From Helianthus annuus (lineage: Eukaryota > Streptophyta > Magnoliopsida > Asterales > Asteraceae), in the NCBI RefSeq assembly GCF_002127325.2, contig NC_035435.2, positions 133,340,904-133,404,903 on the forward strand: a stretch of 64,000 nt of DNA, written 5' to 3'. Below the pieces are notes generated by a model, which was not told the origin of the DNA, did no database searches, and was given only the letters and a program-made list of their open reading frames with translations. Shown here one piece after another: positions 20,851 to 31,731 of this stretch. Each line of letters begins with the position of its first letter. Position 1 is the first letter of the stretch. A program made the position numbers and the translations under genes.

Positions 20851-22979
20851 TTTTTTTCCAGATTTAGATCGCCCGTAATATGGCGTTTGTTTTAAAAAAA
20901 ATCAAAAAAAAAACGCCGGAACACGCCACCAAACCACTACACCCCGGCGTTATTTAACGTGTTTCGAGAAAAAAATTGCACCGGCGTTTTTTAAAACACG
21001 CCTAAAAGTTGAATTGGGGAACGAGTTGACCGTTGGCAACGGTCATTTGTTTATTTTTTTGATTTTTTTTAATTCCAATATAAACACACTATATATATTA
21101 CCCACTTATTCATCATTTTTTATAAAAAACTCACACACCATCAAACTTTCTCTCTACTACTTCTACAATTTATAAAAAGATGAACCCATTCCAACCCCCA
21201 TTTGGTGTTCCATCAAGACCCATGAACCCGAACACAACCCAACCGCAACAACCCTTTAACCTTCAAGACATGGACCCGAACATGTTATCGTACGCGGCTT
21301 ACTTGAGTGGCGCTACTCCATTCGTGCAACACACTTTCGGCTTTGGTCAAGCCGGCGGCTCGTAACCTTCACAACAACAAGCCGAACCCGATGTGGATAT
21401 CGTGCCGGAGACGCAACCCGAACCGGAGCGAGAGACATCCAAACGCGGCAGAAGGTCGCATAAGAAGAAGGAAGCGAACGAAACTCGACGTAAGCATTCT
21501 TACCTTAGTTGGACGAAGGAGGAGGAATATACGTTGGTCGGGCGTGGGACGAGGTTTCGGAGGACCCCAATATTGGTAACTTTTATATTTTTTTTTACTT
21601 TTTTATTTCGTACACGTCTATTTTGTTTTATTTTTAACGTACAACTTTATATATCAATTTGTAGCAAACTTTCAAACGGGCCCCGATTTTTGGAATAGGA
21701 TTCGTGCACTCTTTTATAGCACGTGGGATAAGGGCGAGCATCGTGACAAAGATTCCATTTCTAACAAATGGACCGACATCAACAACAAGTGTCACTCCTT
21801 CCAAGAAGTGTATCAACGTAACTACGATAATCGCCCGAGCGGAGAAGGTGACGTCGGGGTTTTAACGAAGGCTTTGGAAGAGTATGAGAGAACGAAAAGC
21901 GCTTTCCCGTACTATAAGTGTTGGGAACTACTACGAAAAAGTCCAAAGTGGGCGGGCGTAGTGACCATGACGTCGAGTAGTAGACGTCGAGCTAAACGGT
22001 CAAAAACATCATCCTCCGTTGAACCTGAAACACCGACTTTCGATGCCCGCAATGTCGATCTAAATGATGTTGTGGACTGTCACACCCCAACCGATGGCGG
22101 AATCATCGGGGCGCGGCACTGAGCGAAACAGATTGTCCAGATGTTTCCATAACAATTATCATTACTATTCAATTTAAATAACACGTCTCATACCGTATCT
22201 CAAACAGTAAACAAATTATTACAGATAAAATCCAGGCAAATATTCTGTTCCGACAACTCAGATTTAATTAAACAGCAATTGTTTATCTGCTTCTAGAGAC
22301 CCTTAATTTGACTACTACAGACAACTATTTGTTGGGCTCTAGAGCTTTATTCTAGTCTCGCTTTCCTAGCAAATAAGCATCTTAAGCACCTGCCACATAC
22401 GTTAAAATAAAGTCAATACATAAAATGTAAAGGTGAGCATACAAGTTTGATAATAGCATAATAGAGTTCGAAATAGTTTACGCATAACCAGCACGTACAC
22501 AGAGGAAAACGAAGCATGTTAATTATCGACATGGATCTATCGATACCAATGACTACGGGTTGACTGCCCGAGGCAGTTTGCAATACATGATTACCACCGT
22601 AATCCATGCAAGTAATTGTCCTTAACAACCCCCGCGTGAACGGGTGCTGAGTCCAAACTATAGTACTATCGTCGTTAAGGCAGGTAGACAGCATTCCACG
22701 TGTAAACATAACAACAAGCATTCATTTAGTCACGTAATACATGCGGTAACGGTTAGCGTTTAAAATGTTGCGTAGTGTGTTCGATGTGATTTCGTATAAG
22801 TAACGTATGTAACACCCAAAAGTGCTGAAAGCAAAAAAGGGATCGAGTATACTCACAGCGATTGATGGATTGAAGGGAGCGCTTGAGAGTAGGGTTAGCC
22901 TGAATAGTTCGATAGCATAACGATAAGTAACACGTAAAACAGAAAGCAAGTGTTGGAGGGTCGGACAGCTGGTTGATCG

Positions 22980-23520
22980 AATGGTAGTCCGATCGGACGG
23001 CTGACCATTCGGTTGACAGTCCGTTCGGACAGTTGTCTGGTCGGTCGGTAGGCCGATCGGATGGTTGTTCGAGTGGATTGCTTCTTCCTTAGAGTAGGAT
23101 GTGTTTGTGTATGATGGTTTGACTTTTGAAGTTTTCGTTGTAGCATTTGAAAACCATGAAGTATCTTTACCTTTCAGGTCGGTCGATCGGCCGGCAACCC
23201 GATCGGCTAGGTACTTTTAGCAAAACAAGTTCTCAACAGGGTGTCACCTGATCGGACGGCTGTTCGTTCGGGTGGCACTCCTAGTGCATCGAACATGAAG
23301 TTGAAAAATTCGATTAAGTGTTGAGATCAAGTATCTCATGATCCGAAGAGTAATTCAATCGGACGGTAGTCCGATCGAACAACAGTTCGTTCAATACTCA
23401 ACTTCAAAATAAGTTGATTAAGTGTGGGGCCATGTGTTAGCCGATCGGCTGGCCAGTTGATCGGCTGACTGTCCGATCGGCTGGCTGTCCGTTCGGACAG
23501 CAGTCCGATCGGTCAGCACC
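22980..23520. repeat. CCGATCGG palindrome cluster in the solo LTR
   Basis: Irregularly repeated 20-40 bp units built on the 8-bp palindrome CCGATCGG and its variants (GTCCGATCGGACGG, GTCCGTTCGGACAG). A second patch lies at 24218-24295. Confidence 0.85.
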
Positions 23521-24183
23521 CTGACCTGATCAGCCTGTTCGTCTATCACTTGGTTGTTCTGATTGTTTGTCGTTTTATCGAGGTATTTTGACAACGAGTA
23601 GAACCATAGAACCCTCGTTCTTACTTGTTTCCCCTGATCGGACAGGAGTCACCCAAATCCGGCCGGTGAACTGTTCGGAACGGAGTTTAACGTTTAACCC
23701 GGAATCGGTGAACCTCGTGGATAGAATCCGGATCTTGAGCCATGCAACCACCGGAGCGATTTGCAAGTCGGCACAGGCTCCGTTTCTATCGGTTTGAAGG
23801 CATTGAGTGTAAAAGAGTTGAAAGAAAGTTGGAAAACCATCCTTCAATCCTTTTCACCGTGTATATGTTTAGATCTATGAAAGATCTTTGTTTATTTATG
23901 TGGAAATCGGTTAGATCCAAGTTATTCTTGGTGGATTAAGGCCAAAACATGAAGTTCTTCAAGAACCCATGATGACATCATCCTAGAACACTTAAATCTC
24001 GATGATTTCACGGTTAAAAGTTAAGATTTGAAAGATAGAAAGGTGTAGGAGTGCGTGTAGATCAAGAAAGTACAAGATTTAGGACGAAATCTTACTGGAA
24101 TTAAGAGAAATCTGAGAAAAGGATGAGCTAAGCGTGCTGGTCGGACAGAGGTTTCCAAAAGTGGAAAGGATGACAATGACAGG

Positions 24184-24195
24184 GGTATTTATAGG
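24184..24195 (-). promoter_or_regulatory. Candidate TATA box of the solo LTR
   Basis: The minus strand reads CCTATAAATACC, in a U3/R-like position about 700 bp from the right LTR end. It matches the placement of the candidate TATA box in LTR A and fixes the likely orientation as minus. Confidence 0.5.
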
Positions 24196-25445
24196 ATGCC
24201 AAATGAGGAAAGTGTTGTCCGATCGGCCAGGCAGCTCGATCGAACAGCCTGCCCGATCGGACAGCAGTCCGATCGGCTGGTAGCCTGATCGATCAGCTGC
24301 ACGATTCGAGTGTTCGGTGCGACGATTTTTGACATTTCGATTTCGATTGAGGACAATGCGAGTACGATAGAGTTTTCCTATTCAAATTACTTTTAATCCC
24401 AACCACTATATCTAACATACAAGCATCTATATCTCGCACTATCTCTTCTCCACCAATTATCATGATTCGATTTCGATTGAGTTCGATTGAGTTTCGATTG
24501 CGATTCGATTGATTACCTCACATAACATAAAGTAAGTATGCACAAACAACACATAAAGCACACACACACGTATAACAATAACCAACCCTTGCGTTATTCG
24601 AGTTTCGAGTTCGATGATGATTAGACTAGTTCGATTATTGATCAACTGACTTTATCGCATTGTTACTTCCTATTATTCACAGTCGTAAACCGGTTCGTAG
24701 CGATAAACATTCGATTACTTCGATTGTAATTAATTACTCCACATAATACAACTAACGGAAATACATAAAATAGACTAATTACAGTCAAAGAAGTCAAAAC
24801 AATAATTGAGTAAGGAGTGACAGATCGCAATTAGCGATCTTTTCGTCCTTTGACTTCAATCTTGACTTTGACTTTGACTTTCGGAAACACGGGGTGTTAC
24901 ATGGACGTTGACGAGCAACTTGAAGAAGAGTTGGCCCGACCGCCCGGTAGAAGAAAGGATAAGCGAACCGGGAAAAAACCGATGGAGTCGTCTTCCGATC
25001 TCGAGTTGAAGGAAGATTTCGAGGAGATGAACCGTCGTCTCCAAGACATTCGAGGCCTCGGCCACCAACGTTTGGAGACTATGAAAGAACGCGTCGCCGA
25101 AACCAAAAAGTTTAACGAGATGCAAGAGGCGAGGCAAATGGAAAAGGACATTGAGCTTTTATCCAAATCGATCGACCACCTCCAAGGCGACGCGTTGATC
25201 CTTGCGCAAATGCATCGCCAAAAAATTCGGGAAAAAATACGGACTCTAGATCTTCATCTTTTTTTTAACTTTATTTTTTTTATTTCCGTTTTTTTATTAT
25301 GTTTTTTTTTTTTCTAGTAGTGTAAAAAAAAATTTAAATTAGTGAAGTATTTTTAGTTTTAAATTTAAAAAAAATAAATAATTGTGTAATGATTGCATGG
25401 GCGTTATTGGCATTATTCCCACTACGGCATTTTTGCAATAAAGCC

Positions 25446-25512
25446 CAATAATGCCCCCATGCTGACTGGACTGCCACATGGCAGAAAACGCCCCATGGTG
25501 GGGGCATTATTG
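25446..25512. repeat. 14-bp terminal hairpin
   Basis: CAATAATGCCCCCA (25446-25459) and its exact inverse (25499-25512) enclose 39 bp with a second short inversion (GCCACATGGC). It probably marks the right end of Harbinger copy 2. Confidence 0.85.
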
Positions 25513-25518
25513 AGCTAA

Positions 25519-26018
25519 GACTATGGGTTATGGGGCTTGGGTTGGGGGAAAATGCCCAAGCCACCACCCCGGGTGGGCTTGGGTTGGGGCGTGGCCCTTG
25601 GGGTTTGGGTTTGAAGCCGGGCGTGGGGCGGGCTTGAGATCCGATGTGGCGGCCTCCTATTCGCTGTCCACCGCCATGTCATAGCGGGTGTTTGAATGTT
25701 TGAAATTTACCTAACGCTCTAGATTTTTTTTTTTATTTTGTAATCGTTTTTAGGTTTTTTTGTAATTTTTAGGTTTTTTTTTTATTTTGTAATCGTTTTT
25801 AGGTTTTTTTTATTTTGTAATTAATAAAATTTTAGGTTTTTTATTTAATGTTGTATGTATTTTTTTTTTATTTTTTGTAATTTTTTTTAATAAACTGCCA
25901 AGCCACGCCCCCAACCCAAGCCCCGCCATACCTCACGGAACGTCACTCACCGGTGGGGGGCTCCAACTCCACATGTCAACTCATGCCCCCAACCCAAGCC
26001 CCACTATACCCCACGGTC
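25519..26018. mobile_element. Tourist-like MITE (500 bp, TSD TAA)
   Basis: The left end GACTATGGGTTATGGGGCTT and the inverted right end GACCGTGGGGTATAGTGGGG share GGGCTTGGGTTGGGGG directly inside. TAA flanks it exactly (25516-25518 and 26019-26021). Termini and subterminal words (GGGGCGTGGC, TTTGAAGCCGGGC) match the transposase element at 11190-12992. The centre is T-rich and has no gene. Confidence 0.93.
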
Positions 26019-26434
26019 TAACCACTACACATGGTCTTATTGAGTTTCCTACTGAATTGGTGTGTAGGCATTATTACCTAGTGGAGATGGATATGATCGG
26101 ATAGTTCCGTTAGTGATACGACAATACTCCAGTAATCTATCAGTAATCCAAATTTATCATTAAAAAAGACAGGATACGTCAATGCAACTCCACTTTTCTT
26201 TTTTTCCATTACTTTGATTTAAGAGAACTTCTATATGTAATTTAAATGAAACTATCTAATTTTTCTGTATATGCACTAAAATTAAAACTAAAATTAAAAT
26301 TTGAGCCTAGTTTGACTTTTGTAAAGTCTTTATTTTTTATTTTTGGACAACCGACCAACCAAGGTTTTAAAATGCTTTAAAATAATGGCAGGTTAAATGG
26401 GTAGAAAGTGACTTGTATTGTATTTGAGGCATCT
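26019..26434. other. Unassigned spacer
   Basis: AT-rich sequence with no gene or terminal repeat that I can identify. Confidence 0.5.
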
Positions 26435-26890
26435 CACTACGAAGAAAACTTCACAAATACTTTGGCTTTTTCCGACAACATGTCGTCGTTACTGCCTTAC
26501 TGGCTATACCGACAACATGTCGTTATTATAGGCTTTCCCGACAACATGTTGTTGTGAAAAGTCTCATAGCCGCAGACTAGGCGTTAAAGGTCAGAATGGC
26601 CGTCGGGACAGAAAACCCTTTATCAATGATTCATCGCTTCGGTTGGTATTAAAAAAAAGTTTGATTTTAATTAATTAAAAATTCAAAAGGTTACAAACTT
26701 TTAACGACAACCTGTCGTAGCTAAAGGCCAATTTTATACCGACGATATGTCAATAGGCAAGGTTTTCAGAGAGCGCCAAATTATTATTCATTCCCGCTTA
26801 ACGTATATCAACAACATGTCGTCGGGGAAAACAATTAAAAAATATCTACGTCGGGACTCGTACCGGCGAAATGTCGTCAGGAAAGGTTCA
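26435..26890. mobile_element. CACTA (En/Spm) terminal fragment
   Basis: It starts CACTACGAAGAAAAC, close to the plant CACTA terminus CACTACAAGAAAA. Inside are at least seven diverged copies of a subterminal motif centred on CGACAACATGTCGTCG (26470, 26510, 26540, 26702, 26738, 26820, 26868). Subterminal arrays of this sort bind the element's own transposase. No opposite TIR or transposase is seen, so it is a truncated end. Confidence 0.75.
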
Positions 26891-26940
26891 TCGTATTAGA
26901 ATATCAGATATGCGCAACGATTAGATGAATTTATCTTAGA

Positions 26941-27241
26941 TTTACACTTTGATGAGTTTGACCAAATTAAACATGGATAATGCACTAATATGATCGAATG
27001 ACCATGTCCATTCGATCATAGATTATTGTTCCAACACAAAGTTTCTCTTATTCAACAATTCAATATGGTTGACTTCACCTAGCAAATCCAATATGAATCT
27101 AAAGTGTTTACAAATTAAAGTATATATTTAAAATTAAAATGTCTTACAAATATTTATAGTTTTTTTCTGCTAAAAATCACATTTTGATTTTTTTTTTATT
27201 GGATTGTAGCTAACTTCATGAGCCTACATACATTATATGAA
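26941..27241. repeat. Dispersed repeat, copy 2 (without the insertions of copy 1)
   Basis: It aligns with 10471-10947 minus its MITE, and has its own 11-bp hairpin ATGATCGAATG (26990-27000) with inverse at 27009-27019. No coding potential. Confidence 0.75.
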
Positions 27242-27302
27242 AATCAGAAGTTATGTCATCAGTATGGTAATCAAGGGATTGATAAGTTGAATGAGTCATT
27301 TG

Positions 27303-27596
27303 CAGGGGCTGACCCTGAGAATTTGTGTACTTTGTTCGAGCTCGAAAAAACATACCCTTAGGCTTTAACGAAATTGGGTATTTGGCTCACTAAAGGTCTA
27401 AACCTAATGCTAATGAACTAATAACTAATCTAAACAATAAAAATAGTTTTGTAAGTGGGCTTATGTTGGTGTTTGTATGGGTATACCATATTAATTTTTT
27501 TTACATATTCATATTGGATTTTTTTAAATAACGTGTCTTTTGAAATATCTGGCCCTGACCGGTGGTCCTCCCCGCCCACCCTTAGGGCCGCCCATG
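27303..27596. mobile_element. hAT-type MITE (294 bp, TSD GTCATTTG)
   Basis: It starts CAGGGGCTGACCCT and the inverted right end reads CATGGGCGGCCCT. A perfect 8-bp duplication GTCATTTG flanks it at 27295-27302 and 27597-27604. A related copy is at 47518-47820. No coding potential. Confidence 0.9.
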
Positions 27597-27649
27597 GTCA
27601 TTTGTTAGAAACAGGTCATATGTTATATTGAAACTGCAAATCGGTGAAG

Positions 27650-27965
27650 GTTGTTATATTCGGATATCCGAAAGTATCTGGTTTCGGATAGCTAGTTTAA
27701 AAAGTTTCAGATATTTTCGGATATTCGAAATATCCGAAAATTTATAAATTTCTCTTTTATTTTTTTATCGGATAATCCAAATATCCGAAAAAAAAAATAT
27801 GAAAATATTCGAAAATATCACAAAATATCCCAAGTATATCTGGTTTCAAATAAATAAATATGAAATAAAAATTTAGATTTTAGAATATTCAAAATTTCGG
27901 ATACAGGTTCGAAAGGTATCCAAAAGTTTCAGATATCTGAATTTTTGGATATCCGATTTTAAAAA
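27650..27965. repeat. Diverged GGATATCCGAAA-type repeat tract
   Basis: Short palindrome-like units on GGATATCCG and ATTTTCGGATA recur irregularly over about 300 bp, a satellite-like tract with no coding potential. Confidence 0.7.
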
Positions 27966-28204
27966 CCCCTAGTTATAACGGGTTTAGAATTTTGTGAGAA
28001 TTCCGTTATTCAATTCATTCATTCAATACTATAACAAATGCAAACATGAATAGAGATTTGGTTATCTTGGGCGGCATGGCCCTTTATCATAGGGTTTTTT
28101 TTTTTTTTTTTAATGGTGATTTGGTGTGATTTGCCACGTAACCCTAAATCCTTGGGACATTTTTTTTTTGTGTTAACAGATAGGATGTGTTTAGTTATTC
28201 TTAT

Positions 28205-28760
28205 ATAATTAATATACTAGCTTATAACCCTGTGTATTATACGGGTTGAATGGCGAAAAATGTAAATTATAAACTTGTATATAATCCTTATCAATGAAAT
28301 GACTTATTTAGAGAAATTAGTAAAATAAAAGAACAGTTATATTTTCGTTACTTGCACATGTGATTTATACTTTATTAGTAATTATTGTTTATATCCAAAT
28401 AATATATTTTATCTGAACAAATATATATGGTTAGGGTAAAATGAAAACTTCTACGAGGTGTGAGAACTTAGACAACTCAACCTTACAAAAGGTTTTTTGA
28501 ATTTTTTACAGAGGGTGTACGTTTGATCTCTAAATATATTAAATAATATTATACTTATTATATTATTTGATACATTTATATTTGTTATAGATAATTGTTA
28601 ATTAAATTTGAATGTAGATGTTTATCTCTAACTATATTAATTAATATTATATTATATTTTGTGTATAAAATTAATATGTATTACTATTATTAAAAGGGAG
28701 GAGGCACCAGATAGTGACACGTGTCCGAAAAAGATTTTTGTTTATTAGTATAGGAAGATT
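28205..28760. other. Possible Helitron-like or other dispersed repeat relic
   Basis: TATACTAGCTTATAACC with a GTGTATTATACGGG palindrome near 28212-28250 resembles the ends of short dispersed plant elements. It includes at 28433-28500 an inverted partial copy of the 16056-16580 repeat. The ends cannot be fixed and no gene is present. Confidence 0.3.
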
Positions 28761-28978
28761 AAAGATTATAATTAATACTACAACAAAGCTTTATAATATT
28801 AAAGTTTTTTAAACGAGTAGGTTATGTTTGTGCGTTGAAACGGTTCGATTTTAACCAACCCCAAACATTCATTTGTATTATTTTGGTCAACTACAACCGA
28901 ACACGTGTTCATAGCATTTTACATTACCATTTTATTTTTATTTTTATTTTATGTTTTCTTTTGATTGCTAATGTTACC

Positions 28979-31695
28979 GTATTTGGGTTTACGCTCTGGA
29001 TATCATCAACTAAAAGTACAAGAAGAGGACATTCCTAAAATTGCTTTCAGAACTAGGTATGGCCATTACGAGTTTACAATCATGCCATTTGGTCTAAAAA
29101 ATGATCCTACTGTATTTATGGACATGATGAATTGGATATGTAAACCGTACCTGGATAAGTTTATTATTGTTTTTATTCTAAAAATGAAGAAGATCAACAT
29201 CTTCATTTGCTTCTTACATTGTTGAGAAAAGAGAAGGTTTATACTAAATTCTCTAAGTGTGAATTCTTGTTGCAAGAAGTGCAATTTTTTTTTTTTTTTT
29301 TTTTGCCAAAGATCCCTAGATCAAGTGGTGGAGGACTTGTATTTCTCTTGAGAGATGCAGGTTCGACTCCCACTTGGTGCAGAGTGAGGCACTGGTGGGC
29401 AATGATAGGAGACCCAGGGAAACTTGGGTTGGATCCTTGAGCCAAATGGGTTTTACCGGTAATTTCACTGTCGTGCCTACGGGCGGGTAGGTTACCGGGT
29501 TTTCCCCGGAATTGGTGGTGGACTCGGGTTACTCTCGGAGTACTCCGTTTGTCCAGGGGGTGCCCAGAGAGTGCTCGGGATTGAGTTTGTTGGCCGTTCA
29601 AAAAAAAGTGCAATTTTTAGGACATTTGATTAATCGTGAAGGAATTCATGTGGATCCCACAAAGATCGAGGCAATTATCAAATGGAAAGTCCTTAAGTCA
29701 CCTACGGAAGTTAGAAGTTTCCTAGGATTGGCAGGATACTATCGACGCTTTATTCAAGACTTTTCCCTAAGTTAACATGTAAGAATGTCAAGTATGAATG
29801 GGGACCCAAGCAAGAAGATGTTTTTGCAACATTGAAGCAGAAATTAACTAATGCACCAATACTTGCATTACCAAAAGGAATTGAAGATATTACGGTCTAC
29901 TGTGATGCCTCTAAATTAGGATTAGGATGTGTTCTGATACAACGTGAGAAAGTAATTCCCTAAGAATCTAGACAATTAAGGAAGCATGAAAAGAATTACA
30001 TGACTCATGATTTAGAACTATGAGCAATAATTTATGCCATTAAAATTTGGAGACATTATTTGTATGGTAGTAAGTTTACTATCTTTGCATATCATAAAAG
30101 CTTAAGATAATTTTTTGGGTAAAAGAACTGAACATGAGACAAAGACGTTAGATAGAAATTCTAAGTGACTACGATTGTGATATTCAATATCACGAAGTTA
30201 AAGCTAATATAGTAGCGGATGCATTAAGTCGTAAGTATCATGAGAAGCCAAAATGAGAACGTGCTCTCAGGTTAAATCTGCAAATAGATTCAATGGAATA
30301 ATTAAGAAGTGCCCAGGAAACAGCAATCAAGGATGATGCTGAAGGATTAAAAGGGATGGTGAAAGATTTGGAGAAATATACAAATGGAATTTGGAGATTC
30401 CAGAAAAAGAGAATCTAGGTACCTAACAAGGAAACCTACGAGAAAGGATTCTCGAGGAAGCTCATAAAAGTATACGATGCATCCTGGAAGTGATAAGATG
30501 TATCAAAATTTGAGGAAAAGTTTCTGGTGGATAGGAATGAAAAAGCATATAACTAGTTACGTTTCTAAGTGTTTAACATGTGCGCAAGTTAAAGCTGAAC
30601 ATCAGAAACCCTCAGGGTTGCTTCAACAATTAGAAATGCTATTATGGAAATGGGAATTGATAACAGATTTTGTTACCAAATTACCCAAAACAATAAAAGG
30701 TAACGACACAATCTGGGTCATTGTGGATCGAATAACCAAGTCAGCTCATTTTCTACCAATGAAGGAAACATTTAGTATGGAAAGATTAACTAAGTTGTAT
30801 GTAGACAAAATAGTTTCATTACATGGAGCCCTGATATCCATTGTATCTGATAGAGATAGTCGTTTCACTTCTCATTATTGGGAAAGTTTCCAAAAAGCCA
30901 TAGGAACACGACTAAATTAAGTACAGCTTATCACCCACAAACAGGTGGACAGAGTGAATAGACAATCCAAACATTGGAAGACATGCTAAGGGAATAGATT
31001 TTGGAGGAAGTTGAGACGATCATTTGCCATTAATGGAATTTTCCTATAACAATAGTTGTCATACAAGCATTAATGTTGCCCTAGTTAAAGCCCTTTATGG
31101 ACGAAAGTGCCGAACTCCAGTATGTTAGGTAGAGATTGAAGAAACGCAATTATCAGGTCCTGAGATTGTACAAGAAACAACTGACAAGATAATTGAAGTC
31201 AGAGAAAGAATAAAGACAGCATGAGATCGTCAAAAGAGCTATGCAGATAATCGACGTAAAACATTGGAGTTTCAAGTCAGATATAAAGTATTGTTAAAAG
31301 TTTCTCCATGGAAAGGAGTAGTCCGATTCGGTAAGAAATGAAAGTTAAGTCCAAGATTTGTTGGACCATTTAAGATTATCAAGAGAATTGGACCAATAGC
31401 TTATCAGCTACAATTACCAGAAGAAATGGTTAGTATACATGATGTATTTCATGTATGTAATCTAAGAAAATTCTTAGCTGGTTAGTCTTTAATTGTACCT
31501 CTGCAAGATATAGACGTAAATGAAAAATTGAAAATTGTTAAGAAACCCCTACAAGTTGAAGAAAGGAAGGTCAAGAATCTCAAACATAAAAGATTAGTTC
31601 TGGTCAAGGTAAAGTGGAATTCAAAACGAGGACCAGAATAAACTTGGGAATCAGAATAAAAAATGAAGCAAAAGTATCCTTACTTATTCATATAA
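28979..31695 (+). pseudogene. Tekay/Del-type chromovirus pol relic
   Basis: The plus strand carries, in order, a reverse transcriptase fragment ([22 protein letters not shown], about 28985-29130), its thumb and connection ([25 protein letters not shown], about 29650-29760), RNase H (VYCDASKLGLG, about 29895), an integrase zinc domain ([28 protein letters not shown], about 30478-30605), integrase core blocks ([25 protein letters not shown], 30655-30890) and a chromodomain-like tail (DVFHVCNLRKFL, VKWNSKRGPE, 31440-31690). Many stops and frameshifts, a missing RT catalytic region and a SINE at 29290-29605 show long inactivity. The chromodomain type and the 3' LTR directly after it point to the Tekay/Del clade. 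The 5' half and 5' LTR are absent. Confidence 0.9.
29290..29605 (+). mobile_element. tRNA-derived SINE inserted in the pol relic (316 bp)
   Basis: Internal pol III promoter boxes are visible: A-box-like TAGATCAAGTGG (29317-29328) and B-box GGTTCGACTCC (29360-29370). A T run precedes the head (29290-29304) and an A run ends it. The 13-bp duplication AAGTGCAATTTTT occurs at 29277-29289 and 29606-29618, and RT homology resumes immediately ([10 protein letters not shown]). The body is GC-rich, ending in GTTGGCCGTTC before the A tail. Confidence 0.92.
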
Positions 31696-31720
31696 ATCTT
31701 GATCACCACATCGAAAACAA

Positions 31721-31731
31721 GGTAGGGAGGA
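31721..31731 (+). other. Polypurine tract of the chromovirus relic
   Basis: GGTAGGGAGGA directly precedes the 3' LTR start TGTAACAAACC, as expected for the plus-strand primer. Confidence 0.75.

Larger units (their letters stand above)
22078..24901 (-). mobile_element. Solo LTR, family C (2824 bp, TSD TGGAC)
   Basis: It begins TGTCACACC and ends GGTGTTACA, and is flanked by perfect 5-bp duplications TGGAC (22073-22077, 24902-24906). No primer site, polypurine tract or internal region exists, so it is the product of LTR-LTR recombination of a Ty3/gypsy element. The ORF1 coding sequence continues on both sides. A related LTR lies at 50495-52434 (shared TGTCACACCCCAACCGATGG start and GATCGAGTATACTCACAG). 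The interior is rich in CCGATCGG palindromes. Confidence 0.95.
21180..25317 (+). pseudogene. PIF/Harbinger ORF1 (SANT/NAM-associated-like) pseudogene, copy 2, split by a solo LTR
   Basis: Exon 1 (21180 to about 21575) encodes MNPFQPPFG, a Pro/Gln-rich part, a basic KRGRRSHKKKE nuclear-type signal, SWTKEEEYTL and RAWDEVSEDPN, the start of a trihelix/SANT domain. A GTAAC...TTGTAG intron (about 21576-21662) follows. Exon 2 gives GPDFWNRIRALFYS, SNKWTDINNKCHSF, VGVLTKALEEYER, KSPKWAGV and DLNDV. Coding stops at the LTR at 22078 and resumes after it at 24907 with VDEQLEEELARPPGR and a coiled-coil tail (EARQMEKDIELLSKSIDHL), ending at TAG 25315-25317. Defects: an in-frame TAA at 21363, a one-base loss near 21537, and the LTR insertion. 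It would act with a DDE transposase, absent here. It shows the complete architecture missing from copy 1. Confidence 0.85.
20868..25512 (+). mobile_element. PIF/Harbinger ORF1-only element, copy 2 (approximate ends)
   Basis: The segment from about 20868 (GCCCGTAATATGGCG) to the terminal hairpin at 25446-25512 behaves as one element once the 2824-bp solo LTR is removed (about 1.8 kb). It carries an ORF1 pseudogene and no DDE transposase. Termini are only tentatively matched (ATGGCGTTTG versus inverted ATGGGGCGTTTT), so the ends are approximate. Confidence 0.5.

Noticed and set aside
22980..23520. Spaced short repeats that at first glance resemble a CRISPR array
   Set aside because: Unit spacing and sequence are irregular, the units are palindromic variants within a plant LTR, and no cas-like gene exists.
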